Below are positions 54,274-64,000 of a stretch of DNA of 64,000 bases, in pieces (position 1 is the first letter of the stretch; every line of letters starts with the position of its first letter). The stretch covers positions 310,001-374,000 of the forward strand of contig NDFF03000043.1 of the NCBI GenBank assembly GCA_002150815.3, given 5' to 3'. Both the position numbers and the translations under genes were made by a program. This stretch comes from Grammothele lineata. Taxonomy: Eukaryota; Basidiomycota; Agaricomycetes; Polyporales; Polyporaceae. The notes beneath the pieces were generated by a model. That model did no database searches. It worked only from the letters and a program-made list of their open reading frames with translations, and was not told where the DNA came from.

Positions 54274-56236
54274 TCACCAAAGGCGCGTCTCGAGTAACAG
54301 ATCGCTCGAGCCTTCGAGCCCGATGCACGCCTTGAGGAACGCCTCGAGGGCGTTGCGCTGGCGGTTGAGCGAGTTGACGACATCCGTGCCGGGCTTGACG
54401 AGCGGGGCCTTGAGCATGTACGACAGGAGTGTAAGGACTGGGTAAAGTGGCTTAAACTCCTTGCCGCCTGCGCCAGACGCGTCACGGTACTTGACGCGCG
54501 TGAGGAGCTCGGTGAGGATCGTGAGGTCGAGGATGAGCGGCGTGGCGAGGAGGGAATCCTGGGCACGGAACGAAACGCGTCAGTTAATGCGAACGCGAAG
54601 CAGATGGAAAAGATAGACGTACCTCGCACTCGTTGAAGATGTTGATCGCCGAGCGACCGCCGCAGAAGATCTCAGAGTAGTACTCGTCGATCGCGCGCTT
54701 CGAGTCGCCTACCGCAGGAACGTACTTGATGACGACGATGTGGTCAGGGTGCTCGCCCTTAGCCTCCTTCGAGCCCTTCGGCGCGCCCGGCTGGGGCGGC
54801 TTGAAGAGGAGCGCGTTCGCGCCGACCATGTCGTCGACGACGGAGCTCTTCGAGATCTCCTTGGACTTGAACTGGGGCTCGGCGGAGAGGTTGTGGCCGT
54901 CGTTGTTCCCGAGGTGGTTGTACGAGGCGATGGAGAGCGGCTTGATGCCCGCGTTCACGAGGAACTCGGCGAAGACGGACTTGAGCTTCGTCTGGCCGGA
55001 CTTGAGGTCGTCGCCGCCGATGAACGACTGCTCGCGCTCCGCGAGCGCGATCGCGCCGGGCACGAAGGTGTTCTGCGGCGCGCCGTTGACGAACGGTTCG
55101 CCCTCAAGGATCGCGGCGACGGCAAAGAGAGTCGAAGGCGAGACCTCGGGGTGGGAGCCCTTGATCGCGGCGAGGAGGTTGTCGGCGGTGTCGTTCACGC
55201 CAGGGATGATGTCGGAGTAGCGCTCCGTGTTGGCGGTCCAGAAGACGACGACGCGGTCGAGGCCGTGCTGCTGCTTGAAAGCGCGGATGTCGGCACGAAT
55301 GTGCTCGAGATGGGCCTGCTTGTCCGTGCCGGGCACGACGTTGTCCGCGCGCGCCTCCTGGTTCGCGGCGATGAAGTCGGGGTAGTAGATGGAAGGAAGG
55401 GGCGAGCCGAGCTCGGCCATGTGCGGCATGACCTGGCGCTGGAGGTCCCAGTCGAGGACCTTAGCGCGCTTCATGGCGTCGTCCATGCGGGCGCCGGAGA
55501 TGTCCCAACCACCGAGGACGAGGTCGTTGGGATGGACCATCGGGAGAACGTCCGAGATGGGGACGTAGACGTCCTTGCCGGTGGAGGGGTCAGCACCGAG
55601 GCGCACGGTGGACGCGCGGAGGAGGGAGCCGATGTAGTTCGGCTGCTGGACGCCGTTCTTGGTGTGCCAGATGATGTTGTGGCGGTTGGCGAGGATCGTC
55701 GCGGAGAGCGTCGTTCCGTTGTTGCCGCCCCAACCGACCATCATGAGACTGAAAGTGAAAAAAAACGCGTCAGCATGGCCATTTGGAGCGTGCGCGCAGA
55801 ATTTGGAAGAACTAGCGCAAGCCAAACACGCGCCGACAACACGACGGACGTTGACGATACTATATGCGCCGCATGTCAAGACACGTATATAGCATACAAC
55901 CGTTCCGCCGGCTCGAAGGCGGACAGCACTAGAACATGACAACTACGGGATGGCCGCAAAAGCCTATGGGATTCCGGAAAATACTCACCCAGTCTTAGCG
56001 ACCTTGCGGGCCGTCTGGAACTCGAACGGCTTCGCGGTGGGAGTGACGATGTACTGGCCCTCGACGACGGTGACATCGGCGGCGCGGTTGGTGAACTTGG
56101 AGGTGATGTAGTCGTTGGTGTACGACGTGCTTTCGGATTGGACGACGATGGGGCTCGTCCGGCGAACGGCGGTCGGGTGGATTGGGAGAACCGACTCGAG
56201 CTGGGACTCGGGAGTGCTGCTGCCGTTGGAAGACAT
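54274..56236 (-). CDS. INO1: Inositol-3-phosphate synthase
   Basis: Exons from high to low: 56236-55989, 55748-54623 and 54558-54274, encoding 552 residues (family about 510-560). It converts glucose 6-phosphate to 1D-myo-inositol 3-phosphate with NAD, the first step of inositol and phosphatidylinositol synthesis. Landmarks: the NAD loop [11 protein letters not shown] near residue 86, [32 protein letters not shown], the [20 protein letters not shown] segment, [69 protein letters not shown] and the C-terminal [12 protein letters not shown]. The catalytic Lys/Asp region is intact. Intron 1 is 240 nt, unusually long here. Confidence 0.95.
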
Positions 56237-58051
56237 AGTTTATATAGATGTATAGAGTGGAAGACGATGGCGCGAAGGGGGATTTAATGGTGATATAGAC
56301 CGTCGCCGCAGGAGTGCTTAGAACCTCTGTGGCGGTTGTGAGAGCTCCCTAGCTGGTTAGAGAACATGCAACGACGAGGGGGGAATGTCGACGAAGACGA
56401 GAGACGGACGAGAGAGCAGCGCGTCGCGGTGGGGGTTTTATAGCTGGGGGAAAGATTTCAAGATATCGACGCGTCGGCTCAGGACGCGCGCGTCGGATGG
56501 CTTCCCCTCTCGTCCTCGGCGTCTCCCTTCCGCCCAGACTGCCGGTAGCGCCTCTGCCCGCCTCTTGTACTCGTTCCACCGCAGTCTACTGCCCTCTTTT
56601 CGGTCTTGAATGCATTGTCTCTCTCTCAGTATGCCTGCAGAGTCCTGTACGCGCAAACTCCCGCATGTCGCTGTCGAGCCCATCGATGTGTGGCTTTTGC
56701 GGTTTCCGGCATTTGTCCACGATTGATGCACACCCGCTCGGTGGCTGGCGTGTTCGATCAGACTAACTGCGAGCTTTTAGCACGCCGTCTTGGCTTCGTA
56801 CGATCGCCTCCAACCCTCTTTTGTCAAGGGCAAGACCCCGACACTCGCGGTACAGCCTTCGCCGAAACCTCGACACGACATAGCGTGCGAGCACGTCGCT
56901 TTCCGCCGTACGATATGAGCGTTCCGCATGCCTTGGAAGGCCGCGGAAAGCGAAAGACGTGATCCTCGACGCGCCTTTCCTCCCTATCCAGGGTGCCTTC
57001 CTCCGGGGAAACCTTCGTAGATGCCCGTGCGCGATGCGTCTATTGCGTGCACCTTACGTGGCCGCGAAGGCGGGTCCAGTCTGCGGCACCCCAAAGATTG
57101 AGTGTGCCGGCGTCGTTGTCATAAACATAACCGCACAAACCCTCTGCGGCCGCCGAACACCGACATCCCAGCATCGCGAGGACAGCGCAGTCGTGCTTTA
57201 CGTGGCCAAGTGGATTCTGAACAACGAAGGGCGCAATCGCAATCATAATGCGGAGGACGCGTGCCTGCGCACGCGGCCGCTCTTCCTCGCCCACCCGTCC
57301 AAAATGGACCCGCGAGTGCGCTTCCGAAGGCGCAATTGTACGTGTACCTGGCGTGTATATCCCTGGGGGCGTCCACGGCAGGCCACGGCGGAAATGAACG
57401 TGGCCTCCCGCGTAACCACGGTGCTGCGCTAACGTAGGGCTTCCAGGTCTTTCCGGCCTTCCATGATCGAGGGCTCCGCCACGATGGTGGGTGTTCGCGA
57501 GAGCCTGATGTGCATGTCCGGCTTTCTAGGGTGGCCAAGGTAGCGAGCGGGCGCAATATGGCGCTTGAGCAGTTCGCATGCCGACTCGAAGCCGGTCGAA
57601 GTCGGCGTCGGGGCTCGCGAGCTGTCGGAAGAGTCGACTGGGCGTTGACTGCTCTCGATGAGTTGTGAGTGCGGGTCGCGTAAGTGGCAGAGACACACAA
57701 GGAGTCCGAGAGAGCACCAAGAACGACCATATGCCAGAGAAATAAGTACTAACACACATATTAGAATAACACACAGTTCGGTACCCGTCCTAGTCCGGCG
57801 ACTGTAAGTGGTAGTGGTAGTGAGCCGAGCGCGCAAGAGTAGCAAGTTGAGGATTATTGATGAGGGGAAGGGAAGGCGGATGGATGATAGTGCGATGGAG
57901 ATGTGGATGGAGATGGGATGATCAACAGACACTGTGGGTTCAAGAGTCCGCGCGTGCTCTCCTGTCTACAGGTATCGATACCGTACGCTGCAGGTACAAT
58001 GGTGATAGACGGCGAAGACATGTTACGAGAAGTAGAGTCAAGCGGGAGAGG
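56237..58051. promoter_or_regulatory. INO1 promoter and intergenic
   Basis: A TATATAAA-type box (minus strand) lies within about 20 bp of the INO1 ATG, at 56238-56250. No yeast-type inositol-responsive CATGTGAAAT element was spotted by eye. A 157-codon plus-strand frame at 56959-57432 and a 203-codon minus-strand frame at 57119-57730 overlap each other and show no family features. The right end is the 3' flank of the RhoGAP gene. Confidence 0.4.
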
Positions 58052-61000
58052 CTATGGGATGTTGAACGAGAGCGACGCGGGACTGCCGAGGTTGATGCTA
58101 AGAACCGGCGGCTCCGGTGGCAGCTTCGGCGGGAGCGCTTCGCTGGCGAAGAGCTCTTCGTCTTCCTCGTCCTCTTCGGGTATGGGCTCGTCAAACTCCA
58201 CTTCCTCGCCCATATCGCCGTCCGGCTCGTGTTCGTGTTCGTGCTCATGCTCTGCGGTGAAGATGATGTGGAACTGGAGGCAAGAGATTAGCATCGTCAA
58301 AGCGGGCGAGGAGTGCGACTACATACGTGAGAGATGAGGATTTTCGTGACGCGATGTCCGGCGGCCATGTTGGAGAAGAACGTTCCGAAGTCGTTGTTCG
58401 TCGAGCGAAGCAGGTTGGGCGCGAAGACGGTGGACAGAGACTCCGCCGTCATCTGATTGCTCTCCTCGTAGTCCGTTACTCTGCAGCATATCTAGTCAGC
58501 GAAACGGACAGATTGCAGATAGTGTTCGAATACGCACTTTTCGAGATGCTCAACGATGCGCTTGAGAAGGTCGAAGTTCGCCGGAGGGAGCGTGTGCACG
58601 ATATCCCGCACGTTCGCCACCCTTGTACCGAGATCGATGTCGTCGCGACCTAACGCGGCTACTCAGCACTAGCTCCTACTGAAAGAGACGACACCGACAT
58701 ACCTGCAGCACCGAGGATCTTGCCATAGACGTCGGAGGGGAACAGGCCCCCAGGCAGTACACGGAACCACGACTTGATCAGGTCGCACACGGCATGAATA
58801 TCCGTTATTTCTGAGATTGGCCACTCCCCGCGGTTGAGCGCATCCCTGAAGCTGTTGACTTCTGAGTGAGCACCGGCGATGCGATCTGTACGAGTAGGAG
58901 CATCACGCGACTATCAGTAAGGGCAACCAGGAGGTGGCATGGGAGTGGGACTCACAAATGCCGACTTCCGTCAGACCACGGTGTTCTACCTCGTTGATAA
59001 GGCGTTCGAGGAACTCTGGTATGGCGCCAGGCTGGACTTCGCCATCCTGTGCCTCGCGCTGAAGCAGGAAGTCGAGCTCTACGCCGAAGACTGCGGCCAC
59101 CATCCGTCACGTCAGAACGTTCGCCAGGGGCAGCAGACGACATATATAACGCACCTGCTACCGGATCGCGCGTGGCCACAGCCGGCTTCGCGATGAGGTC
59201 GTCCGACATCTGAGGCTTGACGTTCCCCCCGAGGTACGTAAGCCGCCGCTTGGCCGTGTTCTTTGCTACGCGTTCGATCGTCTCGACCCATCGTTTCATC
59301 TCCTGCTGGCTGACGGCCTGCAGGAGGTACTGTCCGCCGTCCTCGGAGTCGATCTGGAACACGAACGAGCGCTCGTTGTTGACGAAGTGCGCGACGCGCG
59401 CGCCTGCGACGGAGAGCACCAGCGAGGGTTTGTTTGACGGCGCGAAGTCGAGCTCCGCCGGCGTGCGCGGTGCCTTGCCGGGGCTCCCGCCGATAGAGAG
59501 GGTGTCGGACGTGAACGCGTACGAGATGGGCCGCATGAGCTGTAAGAACGCCGAGGACATGCTCTTCTTGTTCCGGTGCTGCTTCGGCATGACTGGGTTC
59601 TGCCGCCGCTGATTCATCGCCTTGCTGATCTGCTCCTCGCGCCGGTCGTGCCGCTGCTGCTCCTGTCGCTTCTCCTTGCTCAGCCGGTCTCTCCAGAGCC
59701 TGTCACGACGATTCTTCTCTTGCTGGTGGGCGACGAGAGTCTGGAAGGGTCGCATCGTCCGCTTGCTGGTCGACATGCTAAGCTGAGTGCCTTCTCTGTG
59801 AGCGTCTTCGCGGATGGCTCTCATGTCGAAATGTATCCCAGCCACTTCGCGTTCCACGTTGTTCAGACGCTCGAACTCTCGGCGGTCTGCTTCGCGGCGG
59901 CGTTGCTTCTTGGTAGACATGCCCGCAGCGTTTGTAAGGAGGGTTTGAAGGGACCTGTCGTACGTGTGTCAGCGCACGCCGTTGTACCTGTCACAGACAA
60001 ACGCACCTCCGCTTCTCAAAGTTTACAAGGATGACTTTCTCCTCCGACGGTGATTCTAGCACATCCGGTAGGCTGATAATCTCGAGCACCTTCTCCATGA
60101 GCCAGCCGATGTCCACCGTGAGCGTCCCTCTTGACGACAATTTCGTAACTACAGGTCTCGCGAAGTACGCCGCCAGCGTGTCACAAGCGGTTCCACGAGC
60201 CATGGCAACTCCAAGCCACGCGCGCTGGTATGTCCGACTTTCCACGCTGAGCACCGCCGACGTGAGGATCGCTTCCACGAAGGAGCGTACGCATGAGCGC
60301 TCGGGGACGGGCTCCTCCGTCGCGTTCTCACCGTCCGAGCTCCGCCGCCGAGCCACCTCGATCGCACGGAGCATCATCTCCATCCGCTGCTGACGTGCTT
60401 GGATGCCGATTCGGAGCGCGACGAGCTTCGAGATAAGCCACTTCCGGAGGATGCCAAACGCGCGGATACAGCTGCGCACTGCGGGCGGGAGGAGGCGGTA
60501 GAGGTTGTCTTGAGTGAGCTCCGAGATAAGCGGGGACGGTTCGACTTCCAGCACGTAGGAGCTCATTGACTGGATCTCGACTTCGTCCGCGATCGTGCTT
60601 GGATCGCGATTCAGGAACCATCCCGTGCGGTCCGCCGACTGGAGCTCGAAGAGGTCCGCCGTTGCGAAGAGATCCTGACCGAAGAGCCAAGGCGTCAATT
60701 AAGCTCATTTCTACCCGCTCGGTTCTGTCTTACCTCTTGCGTCACGTTGCGGAACGTCGCAGACGCCATCAAGTTCAGGGTGTTGACGAGCTCTTCCGGA
60801 TCAAGCTGATCAACATCGGGGAGCTCGGAACTATAGCTCGCAGCCACCATTCCGTCATTCACCGCGTCAGGCGCAGGTGGGCTTCGTGGGAGGGGGCGCA
60901 TTGTTTGCGAACGGAAGGTGGCAAGAAGGCTCTTCCGTGACAGCTCTAGCTGCCTGAGTGCCTGAGCGGCCTCCGACGCTGCGTCTGGAGCGACCTCAAG

Positions 61001-64000
61001 CAGCTTTTGTTCCGTGGGCTGGGTGAGGAAAGACACGAAAACGTCATAGAGCGCAGCGTCGTCAAGAGCGTCCTGTGCGCCACCTCCTTGCGTAATCCAC
61101 TCGTTCATCGTGTCGAAGACCTCCAGCCGTAGGCGCACAACGTGGGAGATTTCGTCGAGCGTCAGCTCGCGGCCTGGCTGATGGGCGGCTGTGTAGCGTT
61201 TCCGGAGAAGCTGGGAGTAACCAACCGTCGTGTCAGCCTCGGATGCATGTCGTAAGGAGCTGACGCACCTCAAATAGGACTTGCGGGGTTACGAAGCAGC
61301 GGAAGACGTTCCACCACACCTGCGTGAAGTCGTCCATATCCACCCGTACCTCCCTCGTCTTCCTATCTGTCAACGGGATCTCCCCATTGTCGTCCGCGAC
61401 CGACACAGACACCCCTTGAACCCCATGTACGAGAACGTCGACTAGCCGATCGAGAGTACCGGCTTGGACGACAACGCGGAGCGGCCGCTCGGAGACGATT
61501 TCAGAGGCAACAAGGCTGGTACGCTGCGAGATAGAGGGGAGGGAGTTTCGGCGGGCCAAACTCGGCTTGCGCTCGGTTCCATGGCCATGAGAGGAGCCGG
61601 GAGTAACGCGGATGGAGGGATTGCGACTGAACATCTTCTCGGCTACCGGTGAGTCCGTAGCGGTCCGGCTAGGTGGGCGAGAAGGAGCGCGGGATGTTGG
61701 TCGGGAGCTGGACGGCGCTTCGACGCCTGGTTGTACGAGCAGGAGCAGTTCACCGCCGTAGACGGGGATGACGGTCCCTCCAAGGTCGAAGCCGCCGAGC
61801 TTGGACCGTTCCCCACGCACTGTTCGGTCGCCATCCGACTGGAGGCGCAAGTCACGGATATCCTGAATGTTAAGCGAGGCACTGCTCTCAACTCTGCCGC
61901 GGACAATACTCGCGCGGTTTACGAAAGAGACTGTGGGAAGCGGTTCGGGGAACAAGAGTGCCGCAAGGGGATGGGTCGTTTGCAGCTGGCTAGACATCCG
62001 TGTCCAGAAGTACGGCTCAAAGAGGCCTTTCCTCCGTGGCTCCGCGGCAAAGGAAAGTGACATGAACTGCTCAATCCTGCCAAGCGCATCAGCAAGCGTC
62101 AATAATCCATGGCTACCGGGCAACACACCTGAGGAACTTGGCCGCCAACCCACGGGTCGCGCCGTCAGCCGAAAGTGTCTTCCAATGCGCCACCAAGACG
62201 TCCACACAAGGTGTTTCCGATACCTCCGCATTAGTCTCGATTCTTCGCGTACACGCCGCAAACTTCTCCTTCAACCCGTCAAATTCCTGCCTAGCCTCGC
62301 ACATCGGCCCGACCAGCCACTCCTCGCCTTCTCCACAGCGCGCCTTGTCGAGCGCTTCCCGAATAGCGCGCTCCGCGTCCCCAGCCCAGGGATACGCGAG
62401 CGGCGCGGGCGCGGGAGGTGGCTGATCGCCACGAACGAGGACTTGCACCCAGCGCTGCACAGTGCCGATCGTGTCCGCGTCCGCGCGCTTCCAGACTTTG
62501 TCGAGACGCGCGATGGGGCGCGCACAGAGCGCCGTCATGATCGCGCGCCAGGAGCACTCGTCCCCGGCGCGCCGTGCGCACTCGGCGACGCGCGCCCACG
62601 CGGAGACGACCTCGGAGCGCGAGTGCGGGCGTGGTGCGTGCGCGTGTCCGATGTGCACGGTACCCGCGGGCTCGGGGACGAGCACCTGGATGAGGACGAG
62701 GCGCGTGAGCCAGTGCGGCCGCTCGTCGCTTCCCAGGAACGGCGCGAGTGCGGGGGCGGGTAAGGGCGCGGGCGACTCGCCGGGCTCCGACGCGGACGCT
62801 GGCCCGAGGATATGTTCGACTTGGAGTGCGCTGGGGGCGTTTTGGAGCGCAGGCTTCTGGCAAGCGAAGAGCGAGCGGGCGATGAGGGCGGGATCGAGGT
62901 TGAGGAGCACTTCGCGCGAGAGGCCTTCCTCTTTGAGCGCCGCGCGCAGGCTGTCGGGCGACACGGAGGGTGCGCGCTGTTGCTGCTGGGTGGGCTCCCC
63001 GAGGGCTTCGATGATCGACTGCATTCTGCTGTCCCCCGGGCGCGGCGAGAACGTGCCCAGATTCGGCGAGGCTTCTTCGGGGCGGTCGGGCGGGAACGAA
63101 CTCGGCGTGGGGACGACGGTAGACGACGATGACGAGGACGCGGTGATTACATCCTTGGGCGAGAAGTCTGGGATCGTGTCCTTAACCCACGCGTCCCAGC
63201 CGTCCTGGTTTTCAGGCGCGCCATGATAGTCGAGGTATTGTGCCGCGAGCCAACGGACGCGCTGCAGCTCCTCGGGGCGCGCATCGTCCGTGGCGCCGTT
63301 AACGAGGTTCGAGCAGCAGCGGAGCAGCTCCGTCTCGAACGCGCTCTTGCCGATGAGCATTGGCAGGCACAGCATAACCGCGCCAGCATGCTCTTGCCAC
63401 TCGGGTTTATACCGCACGCCACCCGCCGGAGCGCTATCTTCAGCGGGCTTGCCTTGGGCTACAACAAACGTCGTCGCGAAGACGGCTTCATGCACGAGAG
63501 CCTCCGTGTTACCTTTCTCAACCACACCTCCAGCGAGAATCAAGGCCGGGTGTCTTCCTCGGCCCCAGTAAGCCCGACGCCGGCGCATCTCGTCCCGCTC
63601 CTTGCCCTTCCCGTCGCCGCCACGTGAGCCCATATCCATCTCCGAACCCTGCAGGTCCATACTCATCTCCGCACTGGCCACGCCCTCTTCGTCTAGGACG
63701 GCCACCAGTTCCGTGGGGAAGAGTTCGCGAATACCCGCGCTACGGTCGCTAGGGGGCTTGTAGAAGTAGAGCTTAGAGCCCTTGAGAACGAGCTTGAATG
63801 GCTTCCAGCCCTTCGCGAGCACAGCTTGACCGCCGCCGTACATGTATGCGCTGTTTGCGCGGCTATTGAGGATCGCTGGGTTAAAGTCCGTCATGCGGTT
63901 GATGAACCCGGACTGGTGGACGAGTTGGGAGGCACGCTTGTCGCTGTTGATACTGCCGCCGCCGCCATTGCCGCTGTCGGGCTCGATGATGGTCGGTGGG
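58052..64000 (-). CDS. Bem2-like RasGEF/PH/RhoGAP protein (5' partial)
   Basis: Ten exons visible from high to low: 64000(partial)-62129, 62076-61269, 61210-60734, 60674-60007, 59954-59155, 59090-58956, 58885-58703, 58649-58538, 58480-58327 and 58273-58052, about 1810 residues; the reading frame is open at the window edge, so the start lies beyond 64000. Order: an N-terminal PH-like segment (GFINRMTDFNP... KGWKPFKLVLKGSKLYFYKPP), a long linker, a RasGEF-N/RasGEF-like region (LDPEELVNTLNLMASATFRN; YQRAWLGVAMARGTACDTLA), a PH domain (LVLSVAGARVAHFVNNERSF; QEMKRWVETIERVAKN) and a C-terminal RhoGAP domain with the arginine finger in GIYRIAG. A His-Glu repeat and acidic tail end the protein. Yeast Bem2 relatives switch off Rho GTPases in polarity and morphogenesis; the RasGEF part is thought inactive in such proteins. 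Confidence 0.85.

Noticed and set aside
54740..55939. 399-codon plus-strand frame opposite INO1
   Set aside because: Antisense shadow of a highly biased housekeeping gene; Arg/Val/Glu/Leu-rich without a family.
56959..57730. Overlapping 157- and 203-codon frames on opposite strands
   Set aside because: Mutually exclusive, no start context or splice support, no domain; typical of GC-rich intergenic DNA.
1..64000. CRISPR arrays, bacterial operons, prophage or insertion sequences
   Set aside because: No regular spacer repeats, no ribosome binding sites and intron-rich genes throughout; the DNA is eukaryotic.

Overview
The window is nuclear DNA of a filamentous basidiomycete, most likely a wood-decaying Agaricomycete (Polyporales-like). 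Evidence: genes split by many 47-85 nt GT-AG introns, GC-rich codon usage, both-strand gene packing, a CBM1-CE16 plant-cell-wall esterase, Tos1-type wall proteins, and single-copy housekeeping genes of fungal type (TIM50, INO1, vacuolar membrane protease, Bem2-like RhoGAP). No bacterial, phage or CRISPR features were seen. Exon boundaries below were worked out by hand from splice sites, reading frame and protein-family fit; each multi-exon model given as complete sums to an exact multiple of three.

Layout. 0-1 kb: an unrecognised, possibly decayed gene. 1.5-9.6 kb: four tandem paralogues, same strand, each with five exons and identical intron phases, encoding type II membrane proteins of a fungal family (probably the one annotated DUF7330). 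10.7-12.5 kb: an intronless class I lysyl-tRNA-synthetase-like protein. 12.8-14.6 kb: an ASCH-domain protein and a small conserved protein read divergently from a 111 bp gap. 15.4-16.7 kb: a homeodomain-like gene. 16.7-19.1 kb: gene-poor. 19.1-23.4 kb: queuosine salvage glycosidase and chaperonin CCT8, divergent. 24.6-26.9 kb: F-box protein. 27.1-28.5 kb and 39.7-41.1 kb: two Tos1-family wall proteins with the same intron pattern in opposite orientation. 29.0-32.8 kb: a DUF1776 SDR-like protein and a single-pass membrane protein. 34.0-38.7 kb: vacuolar membrane protease and ribosomal protein uL23, divergent. 42.1-50 kb: NAPE-PLD/FMP30-like metallo-hydrolase, CBM1-CE16 esterase, TIM50. 50-54.3 kb: gene-poor, repeat-like island. 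54.3-64 kb: INO1 and a large Bem2-like RasGEF/PH/RhoGAP gene running off the right edge.

Most genes are independent housekeeping or wall/surface functions. The functional themes are surface and wall (four membrane proteins, two Tos1, CE16), mitochondria (TIM50, FMP30-like), phospholipid metabolism (INO1, NAPE-PLD-like) and translation (uL23, queuosine salvage, LysRS-like). The least explained items are the tandem membrane family, the LysRS-like protein, the stop-free introns of length 3n, catalytic-motif micro-exons, and the AT-rich hairpin-bearing segment near 52.5 kb.
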